Shown piece after piece: positions 28,863-36,011 of a DNA stretch of 64,000 nucleotides. The notes beneath the pieces were generated by a model. It did no database searches. It was not told the origin of the DNA and saw only the letters and a list, made by a program, of their open reading frames with translations. The position numbers and the translations under genes were made by a program. Positions within the stretch are counted from its first letter, which is position 1. Each line of letters begins with the position of its first letter. This stretch comes from Acidimicrobiaceae bacterium (GTDB lineage Bacteria > Actinomycetota > Acidimicrobiia > Acidimicrobiales > JAUTXP01), in NCBI GenBank assembly GCA_030837965.1, contig JAUTXP010000031.1, positions 1-64,000 on the forward strand, given 5' to 3'.

Positions 28863-29123
28863 ATGGCCCTTTCCGACCGCGACCGCGCCATTCTCGACTT
28901 CGAGCGAACGTGGTGGTCGGAGCCAGGTCCCAAAGAGCTCGCCATCCGTGAGCGTTTCGAGCTTTCGCCGACCCGGTATTACCAGGTGCTCAACGAGTTG
29001 CTGGAGTCGACCGACGCCGTCGCCTACGACCCGCTGGTCGTGCGCAGGCTGCGTCGGCTCAAGGACAAGCGCAGGCGGGCCCGCTTCGAGGGCCGGTCGG
29101 CCGGAGAGCCGCCGCTGCGGTGA
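28863..29123 (+). CDS. DUF3263 small DNA-binding-like protein
   Basis: An 86-residue protein of the actinobacterial DUF3263 family. The core LSDRDRAILDFERTWW, then LSPTRYYQVLNELL and DPLVVRRLRRLKDKRR, is fully conserved and predicts a helix-turn-helix. The ATG at 28863 fits the family start; TTG at 28827 would add 12 basic residues. As in mycobacteria it is followed, with a four-base overlap, by a LytR_C protein. The function is unknown. Confidence 0.87.
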   Translation: MALSDRDRAILDFERTWWSEPGPKELAIRERFELSPTRYYQVLNELLESTDAVAYDPLVVRRLRRLKDKRRRARFEGRSAGEPPLR

Positions 29124-29809
29124 GACCGGGTCGACACGCGGCCGAGGACGGATCGTTTCGACGGTCGGCGGGGATGGCCGCGGGCCGGGGCGCCATGCTC
29201 CTGCTGGTCGCGGTGGTGCTCGGCATCTTCCTGCTCAACCGCACTGACGACAGCGCAGGCACCACCGTGTCGCAGACGCCCGGCACGACCCAGGCCCGCA
29301 AGACCGGAGTCACGACCACCACGGTGGCCAGCATCACCACGACCACCCGGCCCACGCACGACCCGGCCACGGTCAAGGTCCTCGCCGTCAACGGCACCGC
29401 CACCCCCGGCGTGGGCGCCCGCATCAAGGACGTGTTGCTGACGGCCAAGTTCAACACGCTGTCGCCGACCGACGCCAAGACCAAGCCGGTCAAGGCCACC
29501 GTCGTCTACTACCAGCCTGGCTACGACGTGGACGCGGTGGCCATCGCCCGGCTCTTCGGGTTCGACGTGGCCAACACCAAGCCGCTGCCCGCCACCGCGG
29601 CCGACATGGTCAAGACCGGCAGCCAGATCGCTAACGCCAACGTGGTGGTCATGGGCGGCGACGACGTCATCGCCAAGCTGCCCGCCAAGGCGGCCACGTC
29701 CAGTACCACGGGGTCGATCACCTCGACCACCAAGAAGCCCGCGGCCAGCACCACGACCACGGCCAAGCCCGCGGGGTCGAGCACCACCAGCACGACCAAG
29801 AAGCCCTGA
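29120..29809 (+). CDS. LytR_C (LytR/CpsA/Psr C-terminal) domain protein
   Basis: A 229-residue membrane protein: short cytoplasmic tail, one helix (AMLLLVAVVLGIFLL, residues about 22-36), a Thr-rich linker, then the LytR_C domain (VKVLAVNGTATPGVGARIKD and VVYYQPGYDVDAVAIARLFG). A Ser/Thr/Lys-rich tail closes it. It lacks the catalytic LytR-CpsA-Psr domain, so it is probably an accessory envelope protein. The GTG start overlaps the DUF3263 stop. The Thr-rich segments may be glycosylated; that is a guess. Confidence 0.85.
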   Translation: MRPGRHAAEDGSFRRSAGMAAGRGAMLLLVAVVLGIFLLNRTDDSAGTTVSQTPGTTQARKTGVTTTTVASITTTTRPTHDPATVKVLAVNGTATPGVGARIKDVLLTAKFNTLSPTDAKTKPVKATVVYYQPGYDVDAVAIARLFGFDVANTKPLPATAADMVKTGSQIANANVVVMGGDDVIAKLPAKAATSSTTGSITSTTKKPAASTTTTAKPAGSSTTSTTKKP

Positions 29810-29811
29810 GT

Positions 29812-29859
29812 CCGCCGACTCTGGCGTACCCGTTCTGGTCGGGTCAGTGGAGTCGGCGG
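29812..29859. terminator. Nested palindrome at a convergent gene junction
   Basis: A 10-bp outer stem CCGCCGACTC/GAGTCGGCGG surrounds an inner ACCCG/CGGGT hairpin. It begins two bases after the LytR_C stop and runs into the end of the convergent lipoprotein gene. A bidirectional terminator is the simplest reading. Confidence 0.6.
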
Positions 29860-30656
29860 GTCACGGACCGCACCACCAGCTCCAGTCGGCCCGGCACCGC
29901 GGGGCCGCCGTCTCGGGGCTCCAATGACAGCGTGAACACGCCCCGCGTCTCGGTCTCGGCTGACTCCACCGCCCCGTCGGCCACGCCCGACGTGGACCGG
30001 GCGTGCACCTCCTGCGACCCCCGCAGCACGATGCGGCCCTGGGCCTCGTCCGAGGTCCGGTCGACGGGGAGTCGATAGGTGGTCTCGACCCTGGCCACCT
30101 CCCGCCCGGCGACCACCCCCAGCTCCACGAGCCTGCCCTGACCTGACAGCCGGGCCGTCGACGAGCCCGGCAACGTGACCGGCTCGTCCACCCGCCATCG
30201 GGCCCCGGGCGCCAGCAGCCGGTCGGGCGGCGCCCCCGCCGCGGCCGGGAAGATCTCGGACAGCCCGAGCGTGCCCAAGGCCGACGCGGGCAGGCCCTCG
30301 ATGCGCTGGACCTCGGCCAACTGGGCCGCTCGGTCCAAGGCCACCACGAAGGTGCGGGTGGGCTGGCCCGGGCCCCGCAGCCGCACCTGCACCCGGCTCG
30401 ACCGAGGCCCGCCGGTGAGCACGGCGTGGTCGGCGAAGAGCACGTCGTGGTCGACTCGCCTTCGGGGCTCGCCGTCGCCGATGCGGGTCACCACCTCGGC
30501 GCGCACCTCGACCCGATACGTGTACGACGCGCCGGTGCGGGGGCGAAAAGCGAGGCGCACGCCGTCGGGCCTGCACGCCCCCAGGCTCACGCCCCCCACG
30601 CACGCGGCCAGCCCTGCGGCCACCACCCGCACGAAGGCCCACGGGTGACGACGCAC
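29844..30656 (-). CDS. Putative secreted lipoprotein, unknown function
   Basis: A 270-residue exported protein starting with GTG. The signal peptide ends in a lipobox-like SLGAC with Cys near residue 28. The mature part is rich in beta strands (YTYRVEVRAEVVTRI, RVQVRLRGPG, RGVFTLSLEPRDGG) and has no catalytic motif that I recognise. The pattern resembles large beta-rich lipoproteins of the DUF6263 kind, but the match is weak. TACCCT lies six bases before its start, suggesting a leaderless transcript divergent from otsB. Confidence 0.6.
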   Translation of the reverse strand: MRRHPWAFVRVVAAGLAACVGGVSLGACRPDGVRLAFRPRTGASYTYRVEVRAEVVTRIGDGEPRRRVDHDVLFADHAVLTGGPRSSRVQVRLRGPGQPTRTFVVALDRAAQLAEVQRIEGLPASALGTLGLSEIFPAAAGAPPDRLLAPGARWRVDEPVTLPGSSTARLSGQGRLVELGVVAGREVARVETTYRLPVDRTSDEAQGRIVLRGSQEVHARSTSGVADGAVESAETETRGVFTLSLEPRDGGPAVPGRLELVVRSVTRRLH

Positions 30657-30662
30657 CGGCTG

Positions 30663-30672
30663 AGGGTACCGT
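30663..30672. promoter_or_regulatory. Back-to-back leaderless promoters (lipoprotein / otsB)
   Basis: Only 23 bases separate the two divergent starts. The central GGTACC serves both sides: TACCGT (30667-30672) lies seven bases before the otsB ATG, and TACCCT on the minus strand (30668-30663) lies six bases before the lipoprotein GTG. The two -10 boxes overlap, so the two polymerases should exclude each other. Confidence 0.5.
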
Positions 30673-30679
30673 CCACCGG

Positions 30680-31522
30680 ATGGCGTCAGAGGACCACCTG
30701 ACCACCCTCCTCCAGCCCTTCCTCGATGCGCCCGGCAGCGCGGGCGTGCTCACCGACTTCGACGGGACCCTGGCCCCGATCGTGGACGACCCCGTCGGCG
30801 CCCGCCCCCTTCCCAACGCGGTGGCCACCTTGCACCGACTGGCCCGGCACTACCGACGGGTGGCCGTGGTCTCGGGCCGGCCCGCGGCGTTCCTCATGGC
30901 CCAACTGGGCGCCGACCACGACGAACTGGTGCAGGGCAAGGCCGCGGGCGAAGGCCTCATCGTGTCCGGCCTCTACGGCTTGGAGGCGGGGTCGGGCGGC
31001 GTGGTCACGGCCCATCCCGGCGGCGAGGAGTGGAAGCCGGTCGTCGACCGCATGGCCGACGAGGCCGACGAGCAGATGCCCGACGGCGTGGTGGTCGAGC
31101 GCAAGGGCCTGACCGTCACCCTCCACTTCCGCACCCGGCCCGACGCGGTCGACTGGGTCCGGGCCTGGGCCGACGAGGCCGCAGCCCGTTCGGGGCTGGC
31201 CGTGCATCCAGCCCGCATGTCCTTCGAACTGGTTCCACCCATCCCCACCGACAAGGGCAGGGTCGTGTGGGACCTGGCCGTCGGCCTCGACGCCGTGTGC
31301 TTCCTGGGCGACGACGAGGGCGACCTTCCTGCGTTCGACGCCCTGGACAGGCTGCGGGCGCAAGGCGTGCACACGGTCAAGGTCGTGGTCGCGTCGTCCG
31401 AGGCGTCGTCGCGCCTGCTCGACGCAGGCGACGTCGTCGTGGAAGGACCCGAGGGCGCACTCGACGTGCTGACCCGGCTGGTGCCCGCTCAGGACCCTTC
31501 GGCCCCCGCGGCCTCGAGCTGA
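30680..31522 (+). CDS. otsB: Trehalose-phosphatase (OtsB) family HAD phosphatase
   Basis: A 280-residue HAD phosphatase. Motif I is DFDGTLAP (nucleophile Asp near residue 25), motif II VVSGRP, the lysine lies in PTDKGRVV, and motif IV is FLGDDEGDLPAF. The cap domain fits trehalose-6-phosphate phosphatase. Because a GpgS gene lies 4 kb away, dephosphorylation of glucosyl-3-phosphoglycerate is an alternative or additional activity. Its 3' end overlaps the convergent GT20 gene by 34 bases. Confidence 0.87.
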   Translation: MASEDHLTTLLQPFLDAPGSAGVLTDFDGTLAPIVDDPVGARPLPNAVATLHRLARHYRRVAVVSGRPAAFLMAQLGADHDELVQGKAAGEGLIVSGLYGLEAGSGGVVTAHPGGEEWKPVVDRMADEADEQMPDGVVVERKGLTVTLHFRTRPDAVDWVRAWADEAAARSGLAVHPARMSFELVPPIPTDKGRVVWDLAVGLDAVCFLGDDEGDLPAFDALDRLRAQGVHTVKVVVASSEASSRLLDAGDVVVEGPEGALDVLTRLVPAQDPSAPAASS

Positions 31523-32874
31523 TCGTCCAGCCAGTCCTGGGGCTTGCGGCTGCGCACGGCGTCCACCAGCGCGGCGGCCCGCCTGGCCCGCTCGCCCGCG
31601 GGCATCGTCAACGCGGCCGCCAACGCGTCGGCCGTCTCGGCGATGTCGAACGGGTTGACCCCCACGGCCGCGTCGGCCAACTCGTCCCACACGCCGGCCT
31701 CGCGTGACAACGCCACCACGCCGTCGCACCGGTTCACGAGCGGCCCCTCCTTGGCCACCAAGTTGAGGCCGTCGCGCACGGGGTTGACGAGCAGCACGTC
31801 GTAGCGCTGCAAGGCGGCCACCGAGCGGGCGAAGTTGTCCTTGGCGTCGAGCACGATTGGCGTCCAGCCCTCGACGCCGAAGCGGTCGTTGACGCGCCGC
31901 ACCACCGTCTCCACCTCTTGGCGATACGCCTGATACTGGGCCAGCGTCTGACGGGACGGATAGACGAGGGCCACGAACACCACCCGACCCCGCCACTCCG
32001 GCCTCTCTTCGAGCAGAAGTTCGTAGGCCAGAAAGCCGCGCACGATGTTCTTGGACAGCTCGATGCGGTCGACTCGGAGGATCAATTTCCCGTTGCCCAC
32101 CACCCGCTCCACCCACTCGGCCTCGGCCTCACACTCCGGCGACGACGCCACCGAGCCGATGTCGTCGGGGTCGGGCGCGATGGGCGACACGAACGTCGAC
32201 AGCGACGCCGAAGCCGAAGCCGACGTCCCCAGCACATCGCGGCAGCAGGCCTCGAAGTTGGCCGCCCACCGCCGGGCATGGAACCCACACGACGCCGCCG
32301 CGGCCAACCCCTGCAACAGCTCCTCGGCGGTGGGCAGGGCCCGCAGCGCGGATGGGTCGGCGAAGGGCGTGTGGCTGAAATGGACGGTCCGCAGGTCGGG
32401 CCTGCGCTCGGCCAGCAACGCGGGCAGCAGGGACAGGTGGTAGTCCTGCACGAGCACCACGCCGCCGTCCGGCGCCGCGTCGGCCACCGCGTTGGCGAAG
32501 CACTCGTTGTACATCCGATAACCGGCCCACGCTTGGCGCCAATGGCGGTCGAAGACAGGACGTCGGGCCAGGTCGTAGAGCCCGTGGTGGAGGAACCACA
32601 AGGTCGCGTTCGACACCACGTCGTAGGCCTGGCGGTACACGGCGGCGTCGATGTCGAGCAGGCGCACGCCCTGGTTGGCGGCGGCCGCCGCGCCTGCCCG
32701 GTCGTCGTCCGACATGGCCGCGGCCACCCACGTGGCGCCCGTGTCCTCGATCAGCGGGCCGATGCTCGACACCAGGCCGCCCGCGCCCCGCGTCGGCTCG
32801 AGTCGGCCGTCGGCGTCCCGTCTGAAGGACAGCGGTCCTCGGTTGGACGCGATGACGAGGTCAGGGCGACCCAT
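31489..32874 (-). CDS. GT20 glycosyltransferase, trehalose-6-phosphate synthase-like
   Basis: A 461-residue GT20 enzyme, expected to join a nucleotide sugar to a sugar phosphate. SNRGPLSFRR and RGAGGLVSSIGPL near the start bind the acceptor, and VQDYHLSLLPALL and VNPVRDGLNLVAKE are typical. The segment that is RLDYSKG in E. coli OtsA reads RVDRIELSKN, three residues longer between the donor-binding Arg and Lys. This is a distinct actinobacterial subgroup, so the exact product is less sure than the fold. The ATG at 32874 is chosen because PDLVIASNRGP follows at once. Confidence 0.8.
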   Translation of the reverse strand: MGRPDLVIASNRGPLSFRRDADGRLEPTRGAGGLVSSIGPLIEDTGATWVAAAMSDDDRAGAAAAANQGVRLLDIDAAVYRQAYDVVSNATLWFLHHGLYDLARRPVFDRHWRQAWAGYRMYNECFANAVADAAPDGGVVLVQDYHLSLLPALLAERRPDLRTVHFSHTPFADPSALRALPTAEELLQGLAAAASCGFHARRWAANFEACCRDVLGTSASASASLSTFVSPIAPDPDDIGSVASSPECEAEAEWVERVVGNGKLILRVDRIELSKNIVRGFLAYELLLEERPEWRGRVVFVALVYPSRQTLAQYQAYRQEVETVVRRVNDRFGVEGWTPIVLDAKDNFARSVAALQRYDVLLVNPVRDGLNLVAKEGPLVNRCDGVVALSREAGVWDELADAAVGVNPFDIAETADALAAALTMPAGERARRAAALVDAVRSRKPQDWLDDQLEAAGAEGS

Positions 32875-32895
32875 TGTGGGTGGCACGATACCCAG

Positions 32896-33912
32896 GTGCC
32901 GCGCCTGGTAGCCGCCCCCGACAAGTTCCGCGGCACCGCGGGCGCGCGGGACGTGGCCGACGCCATCTGCCGGGCGGGCAAGCGGGCCGGGTGGCGCTGC
33001 GACGCCGTGCCCATGGCCGACGGTGGCGAAGGCATCCTCGAAGCGGTGGGCGGGACAGTCCGGCGCACGCGGGTGCGCGGCCCGCTGGGCGAGACGGTCG
33101 AGGCCGAGTGGCGGCTCAAGGGCACGACGGCAGTGATCGAGACGGCCCAGGCCGCCGGGCTGGAACTGGTGGGCGGCGGGGAGTGGAACGACCCCATGCG
33201 CGCCTCGACCGCGGGCGTGGGCGACCTCATCAGCGCGGCCCTGGCCGCCGGAGCCAAGCGGGTCATCGTCGGGGTCGGGGGCAGCGCCACGACAGACGGC
33301 GGGCTGGCCTGTCTCACCGCTCTCGAACCCCATGCCCGGCTCAGCGGCGTGGACTTGGTCGTGGCCTGCGACGTGACCACCACCTTCGTCGACGCGGCCG
33401 AGCACTTCGCCCCGCAGAAGGGCGCCACCCCCGCGCAGGTGGCTCTTTTGCGACGGCGGCTGGAGCGCCTGGCCCAGGTCTACGAGGAGGACTTCGGCAT
33501 CGACGTCCGGTCGCTCCCCGGCTCGGGCGCGGCGGGCGGGTTGGCGGGCGGTCTGGCCGCGCTGGGGGCCACGCTCGTCCCCGGCTTCGACCTGGTAGCC
33601 GACACAGTGGGGCTGGGCGAGAAGCTGGAAGGGGCCGACTTGGCCGTGACCGGCGAGGGCTTTCTCGACGAGCAGTCGTTCCGGGGCAAGGTGGTGGGCG
33701 GGGTGGCGGAGTTCGCCGACGACTTGGGCGTGCCCCTGTTGATCGTCGTGGGCCAGGTGTACGGCGAGCACGACGTGCCCGGGCAGGCCACCGTCGTCTC
33801 GCTGGTCGAGCGCTATGGCGAGGACCGGGCCCGCAACGACACGGCCGCATGCATCGACGACGCCGTGTCTGCCTTCCTCGCGGGCTCCGTGGATAACGAG
33901 GGCGCGCCATAA
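32896..33912 (+). CDS. Glycerate kinase (GckA/GlxK family)
   Basis: A 338-residue kinase with the family landmarks APDKFRGT near residue 7, PMADGGEGILEAVGG, VGVGGSATTDGG (phosphate-binding loop) and PGSGAAGGLAGGL. It phosphorylates D-glycerate to 2- or 3-phosphoglycerate. It starts with GTG 21 bases from the divergent GT20 gene. Glycerate is released when glucosylglycerate is hydrolysed, so with GpgS nearby it may return the solute's carbon to glycolysis; no hydrolase gene is visible in the window. Confidence 0.9.
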   Translation: MPRLVAAPDKFRGTAGARDVADAICRAGKRAGWRCDAVPMADGGEGILEAVGGTVRRTRVRGPLGETVEAEWRLKGTTAVIETAQAAGLELVGGGEWNDPMRASTAGVGDLISAALAAGAKRVIVGVGGSATTDGGLACLTALEPHARLSGVDLVVACDVTTTFVDAAEHFAPQKGATPAQVALLRRRLERLAQVYEEDFGIDVRSLPGSGAAGGLAGGLAALGATLVPGFDLVADTVGLGEKLEGADLAVTGEGFLDEQSFRGKVVGGVAEFADDLGVPLLIVVGQVYGEHDVPGQATVVSLVERYGEDRARNDTAACIDDAVSAFLAGSVDNEGAP

Positions 33913-33920
33913 CGGAGGGG

Positions 33921-33926
33921 TAGCGT
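33921..33926 (+). promoter_or_regulatory. Leaderless -10 box of the AI-2E family gene
   Basis: TAGCGT lies exactly seven bases before the GTG at 33934. This favours 33934 as the start over the in-frame GTG at 33925, which lies inside and just after the box. Confidence 0.4.
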
Positions 33927-33933
33927 GGGCGGT

Positions 33934-35028
33934 GTGACCGAGCGCCTGCGCCGGGCGGGCCAGGTGTGCTGGGCCATCGTCGGGATGGCCGTGCTGCTGG
34001 CCATCGTGGGCCTGGTGGGCTGGACGGTGCGGGTGGTGTTCCCGCCCCTGATCCTGGCCAGCGCCGTCGTGTTCGTCCTCAACCCTGTCGTCACCTGGCT
34101 CCAGCACCGCGGCATCCACCGCGTCCTGGGCACGGCCTTGTCGTACGCGGGCGTGCTCGGCCTGGTGGCGCTGGCGGGCCTGCTCATCGTCCCCATCGCC
34201 ACCGACCAAGGCCATCAACTGGCCAAGGACTGGCCCAGCATCCAGGGCAAGGCCCAGAGCTGGATCGACAACGTGTCAGCCGACTCGCAGGGCACCTTCT
34301 GGGAGTTCAAGGGCCAGGAGCTCAAGGACAGCCTGTTCTCCAAGAACACGCCGCTTCGGGACCAGCTCGACCGGGTCCGCCGCCTCGGCCTGCGTCTGTT
34401 CCACATCCTGCTGATCCTGGTCCTCGGGCCGGTGATCGCCTTCTATCTGTTGGTCGACCTGCCCCACATCGGACGGGTGGTCGAGGACCTGCTCCCTGAA
34501 CCGGCGCGCCCGGAGGCCGTCTTGTTGGGCCGTCGGCTGAACCGGGCCATCGGCGGCTTCTTCAGAGGCCAGCTCCTGGTCGCCCTCATCGTGGGCGCCA
34601 TGTGCTCGATCGGACTGGCCGTCATCGGCCTGCGCTTCTGGTTCCTGATCGGGATGGTGGCCGGGCTGTTCAACATCATCCCGCTCATCGGCCCGTGGGT
34701 CGGGGGCGTGCCCGGCGTGATCGTCGCCTTGACCACCGGCTCGCCGCTCCAGGCCCTGCTGGTCGTCGCCATCATGGTCGGGGCCCAGCAGATCGACAAC
34801 CACTTCATCACGCCGCAGGTGATGCACCGGGCCGTGCAGCTTCATCCTGCGGCCGTCATCCTGGCCCTGCTGGCGGGCGGCACGCTGGGCGGGTTCTTCG
34901 GCCTGCTGCTCGCCGTGCCCGTGACCGCGGCGCTCAAGATCGTGCTCGGGCATCTGTGGCACGTGCACGTGCTCGACCGGCCGGTGGAGGCCCACCCCAG
35001 CAGCGCGTCGACCCCCTCGCCCACCTAG
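33934..35028 (+). CDS. AI-2E family transporter (PF01594-type membrane protein)
   Basis: A 364-residue membrane protein with about eight helices: two or three at the N terminus, a soluble stretch near 95-150, then a helix-rich C-terminal half with the family motifs FFRGQLLVALIVG, FNIIPLIGPWVGGVPGVIVAL and QQIDNHFITPQVM. Family members include Na+/H+ or solute exporters and the disputed AI-2 exporter TqsA; the name does not prove a substrate. Its location between glycerate kinase and gpgS allows a role in solute or osmotic control, which is inference only. Confidence 0.87.
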   Translation: MTERLRRAGQVCWAIVGMAVLLAIVGLVGWTVRVVFPPLILASAVVFVLNPVVTWLQHRGIHRVLGTALSYAGVLGLVALAGLLIVPIATDQGHQLAKDWPSIQGKAQSWIDNVSADSQGTFWEFKGQELKDSLFSKNTPLRDQLDRVRRLGLRLFHILLILVLGPVIAFYLLVDLPHIGRVVEDLLPEPARPEAVLLGRRLNRAIGGFFRGQLLVALIVGAMCSIGLAVIGLRFWFLIGMVAGLFNIIPLIGPWVGGVPGVIVALTTGSPLQALLVVAIMVGAQQIDNHFITPQVMHRAVQLHPAAVILALLAGGTLGGFFGLLLAVPVTAALKIVLGHLWHVHVLDRPVEAHPSSASTPSPT

Positions 35029-35035
35029 CCCCCCT

Positions 35036-35072
35036 CAACTTTTCCACAGCACCTGTTGCTGTGGAAAAGTTG
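35036..35072. repeat. Palindromic repeat family A, copy 4
   Basis: The longest copy: a 16-bp stem starting CAACTTTTCC around the loop CCTGT. It lies in the 49-base gap between convergent genes. The loop has a C to T change relative to copy 1, and the orientation is as in copy 1. Confidence 0.92.
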
Positions 35073-35077
35073 GGATA

Positions 35078-35848
35078 TCAGGCCAGCCTGCGGGCCGCGG
35101 CCTGCTCGACGTCCGCTTGATCGAGCAGACCGGCCCGGTCGAGCACGACCTCCATCACCTGTCGGGACGCGTCGGCCAATGAAGACAAGGGCCGGTTCCG
35201 GTGCACGCGCACACCCAGGTCGGACTGGGCCAGCGCGCCCACGCCGTGGCGGCCGGCCAGGTCGAGCAGCAGCCCGATGTCCACGCCGTAACCGTCCTCG
35301 AAGTCGACGGCCTCGAAGGCGGCCCGCCGCCCCGCGTACTCGCCGCCCAAGGGCTGGAGCACGCCGGTGAGGGCAGGGAAGAGCAGGGCCAGCAACGGCC
35401 GGGCGACCAGCTCGTTGACCCGACCGCCCTCGCCCGGCCGGTGGTAGCAGCCCTTCACCAAGACCAGTTCGTCGTGCGCCAGCAAGGGCCCGACCAAGCC
35501 GAGCACGAAGCCCGAGTCGAAGCTGGTCACGTCGGCGTCGGCGAACACGACGACGTCGCCCGCGGCCGCGGTCAGACCCGTCCGCATGGCCCCGCCCTTG
35601 CCCAGTCCGCCCGATCGGATGACGCGCGCGCCGGCGGCGCGGGCCGCGGCGGCCGTGTCGTCCGACGATGCGTCGTCGACCACCAGCACCTCATCGACGA
35701 CGTCGGTCAGCGCCGCGGCCACGCCGACCACATGGCCGACAGTGCCCGCCTCGTCCCTGGCCGGGATGACGACCGAGACCCGCCGGCCCCGCTTGGCCTG
35801 GGCCACCCGCGGGCGGGCGAAGTCGAGGGCCGAAAAGGTGCGAACCAT
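35078..35848 (-). CDS. gpgS: Glucosyl-3-phosphoglycerate synthase (GT81)
   Basis: A 256-residue GT-A enzyme that transfers glucose from NDP-glucose to 3-phosphoglycerate, first step to glucosylglycerate and, in mycobacteria, methylglucose lipopolysaccharide. Motifs are VSVVIPARDEAGTV, GKGGAMRTGL, the metal-binding VVFADADV (DxD-like), and the family-specific GRVNELVARPLLALLFP followed by LQPLGGEYAGRR and LGVRVHRNRP. It is shorter than mycobacterial GpgS (about 324) mainly in the N terminus and lid region. The ATG at 35848 is chosen; TTG at 35854 is in frame. TAGGCT lies nine bases upstream of the ATG. Confidence 0.85.
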   Translation of the reverse strand: MVRTFSALDFARPRVAQAKRGRRVSVVIPARDEAGTVGHVVGVAAALTDVVDEVLVVDDASSDDTAAAARAAGARVIRSGGLGKGGAMRTGLTAAAGDVVVFADADVTSFDSGFVLGLVGPLLAHDELVLVKGCYHRPGEGGRVNELVARPLLALLFPALTGVLQPLGGEYAGRRAAFEAVDFEDGYGVDIGLLLDLAGRHGVGALAQSDLGVRVHRNRPLSSLADASRQVMEVVLDRAGLLDQADVEQAAARRLA

Positions 35849-35904
35849 GGGCAACGGAGCCTAAAGCTTTGACTGTGTCAACCATTGGTTGCCACACTGG
35901 TGTG

Positions 35905-36006
35905 CCACATCAAGAGCGGTCGAGGGACCGGGCCCTGTGAAGCCGCCGCAACCAGCCTCCTTCAGACGAAGTCGGCCAGGTGCGAATGCCCGGAACGATG
36001 AGGAGG
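35905..36006 (+). ncRNA. SAM-I (S-box) riboswitch upstream of the threonine-synthase-like gene
   Basis: The leader carries the S-box core in order: ATCAAGAG, the kink-turn segment GAGGGACCGGGCCC, TGTGAAGCCGCCGCAACC, the P4 region AGGTGCGAATGCCCGG and the closing GGAACGATGAGG. P1 can form between CATC (35908-35911) and GATG (35998-36000 and adjacent bases), and its 3' side runs into AGGAGG (36001-36006), the ribosome site. SAM binding should therefore hide the ribosome site and lower translation. A weak promoter (TTGACT at 35869, CACACT at 35893) would start the RNA near 35905. Confidence 0.88.
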
Positions 36007-36011
36007 AAGCT

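Noticed and set aside
32875-34218. 450-residue N-terminal extension of the GT20 gene
   Set aside because: It reads antisense to glycerate kinase and the AI-2E gene; GT20 homology starts immediately after the ATG at 32874.
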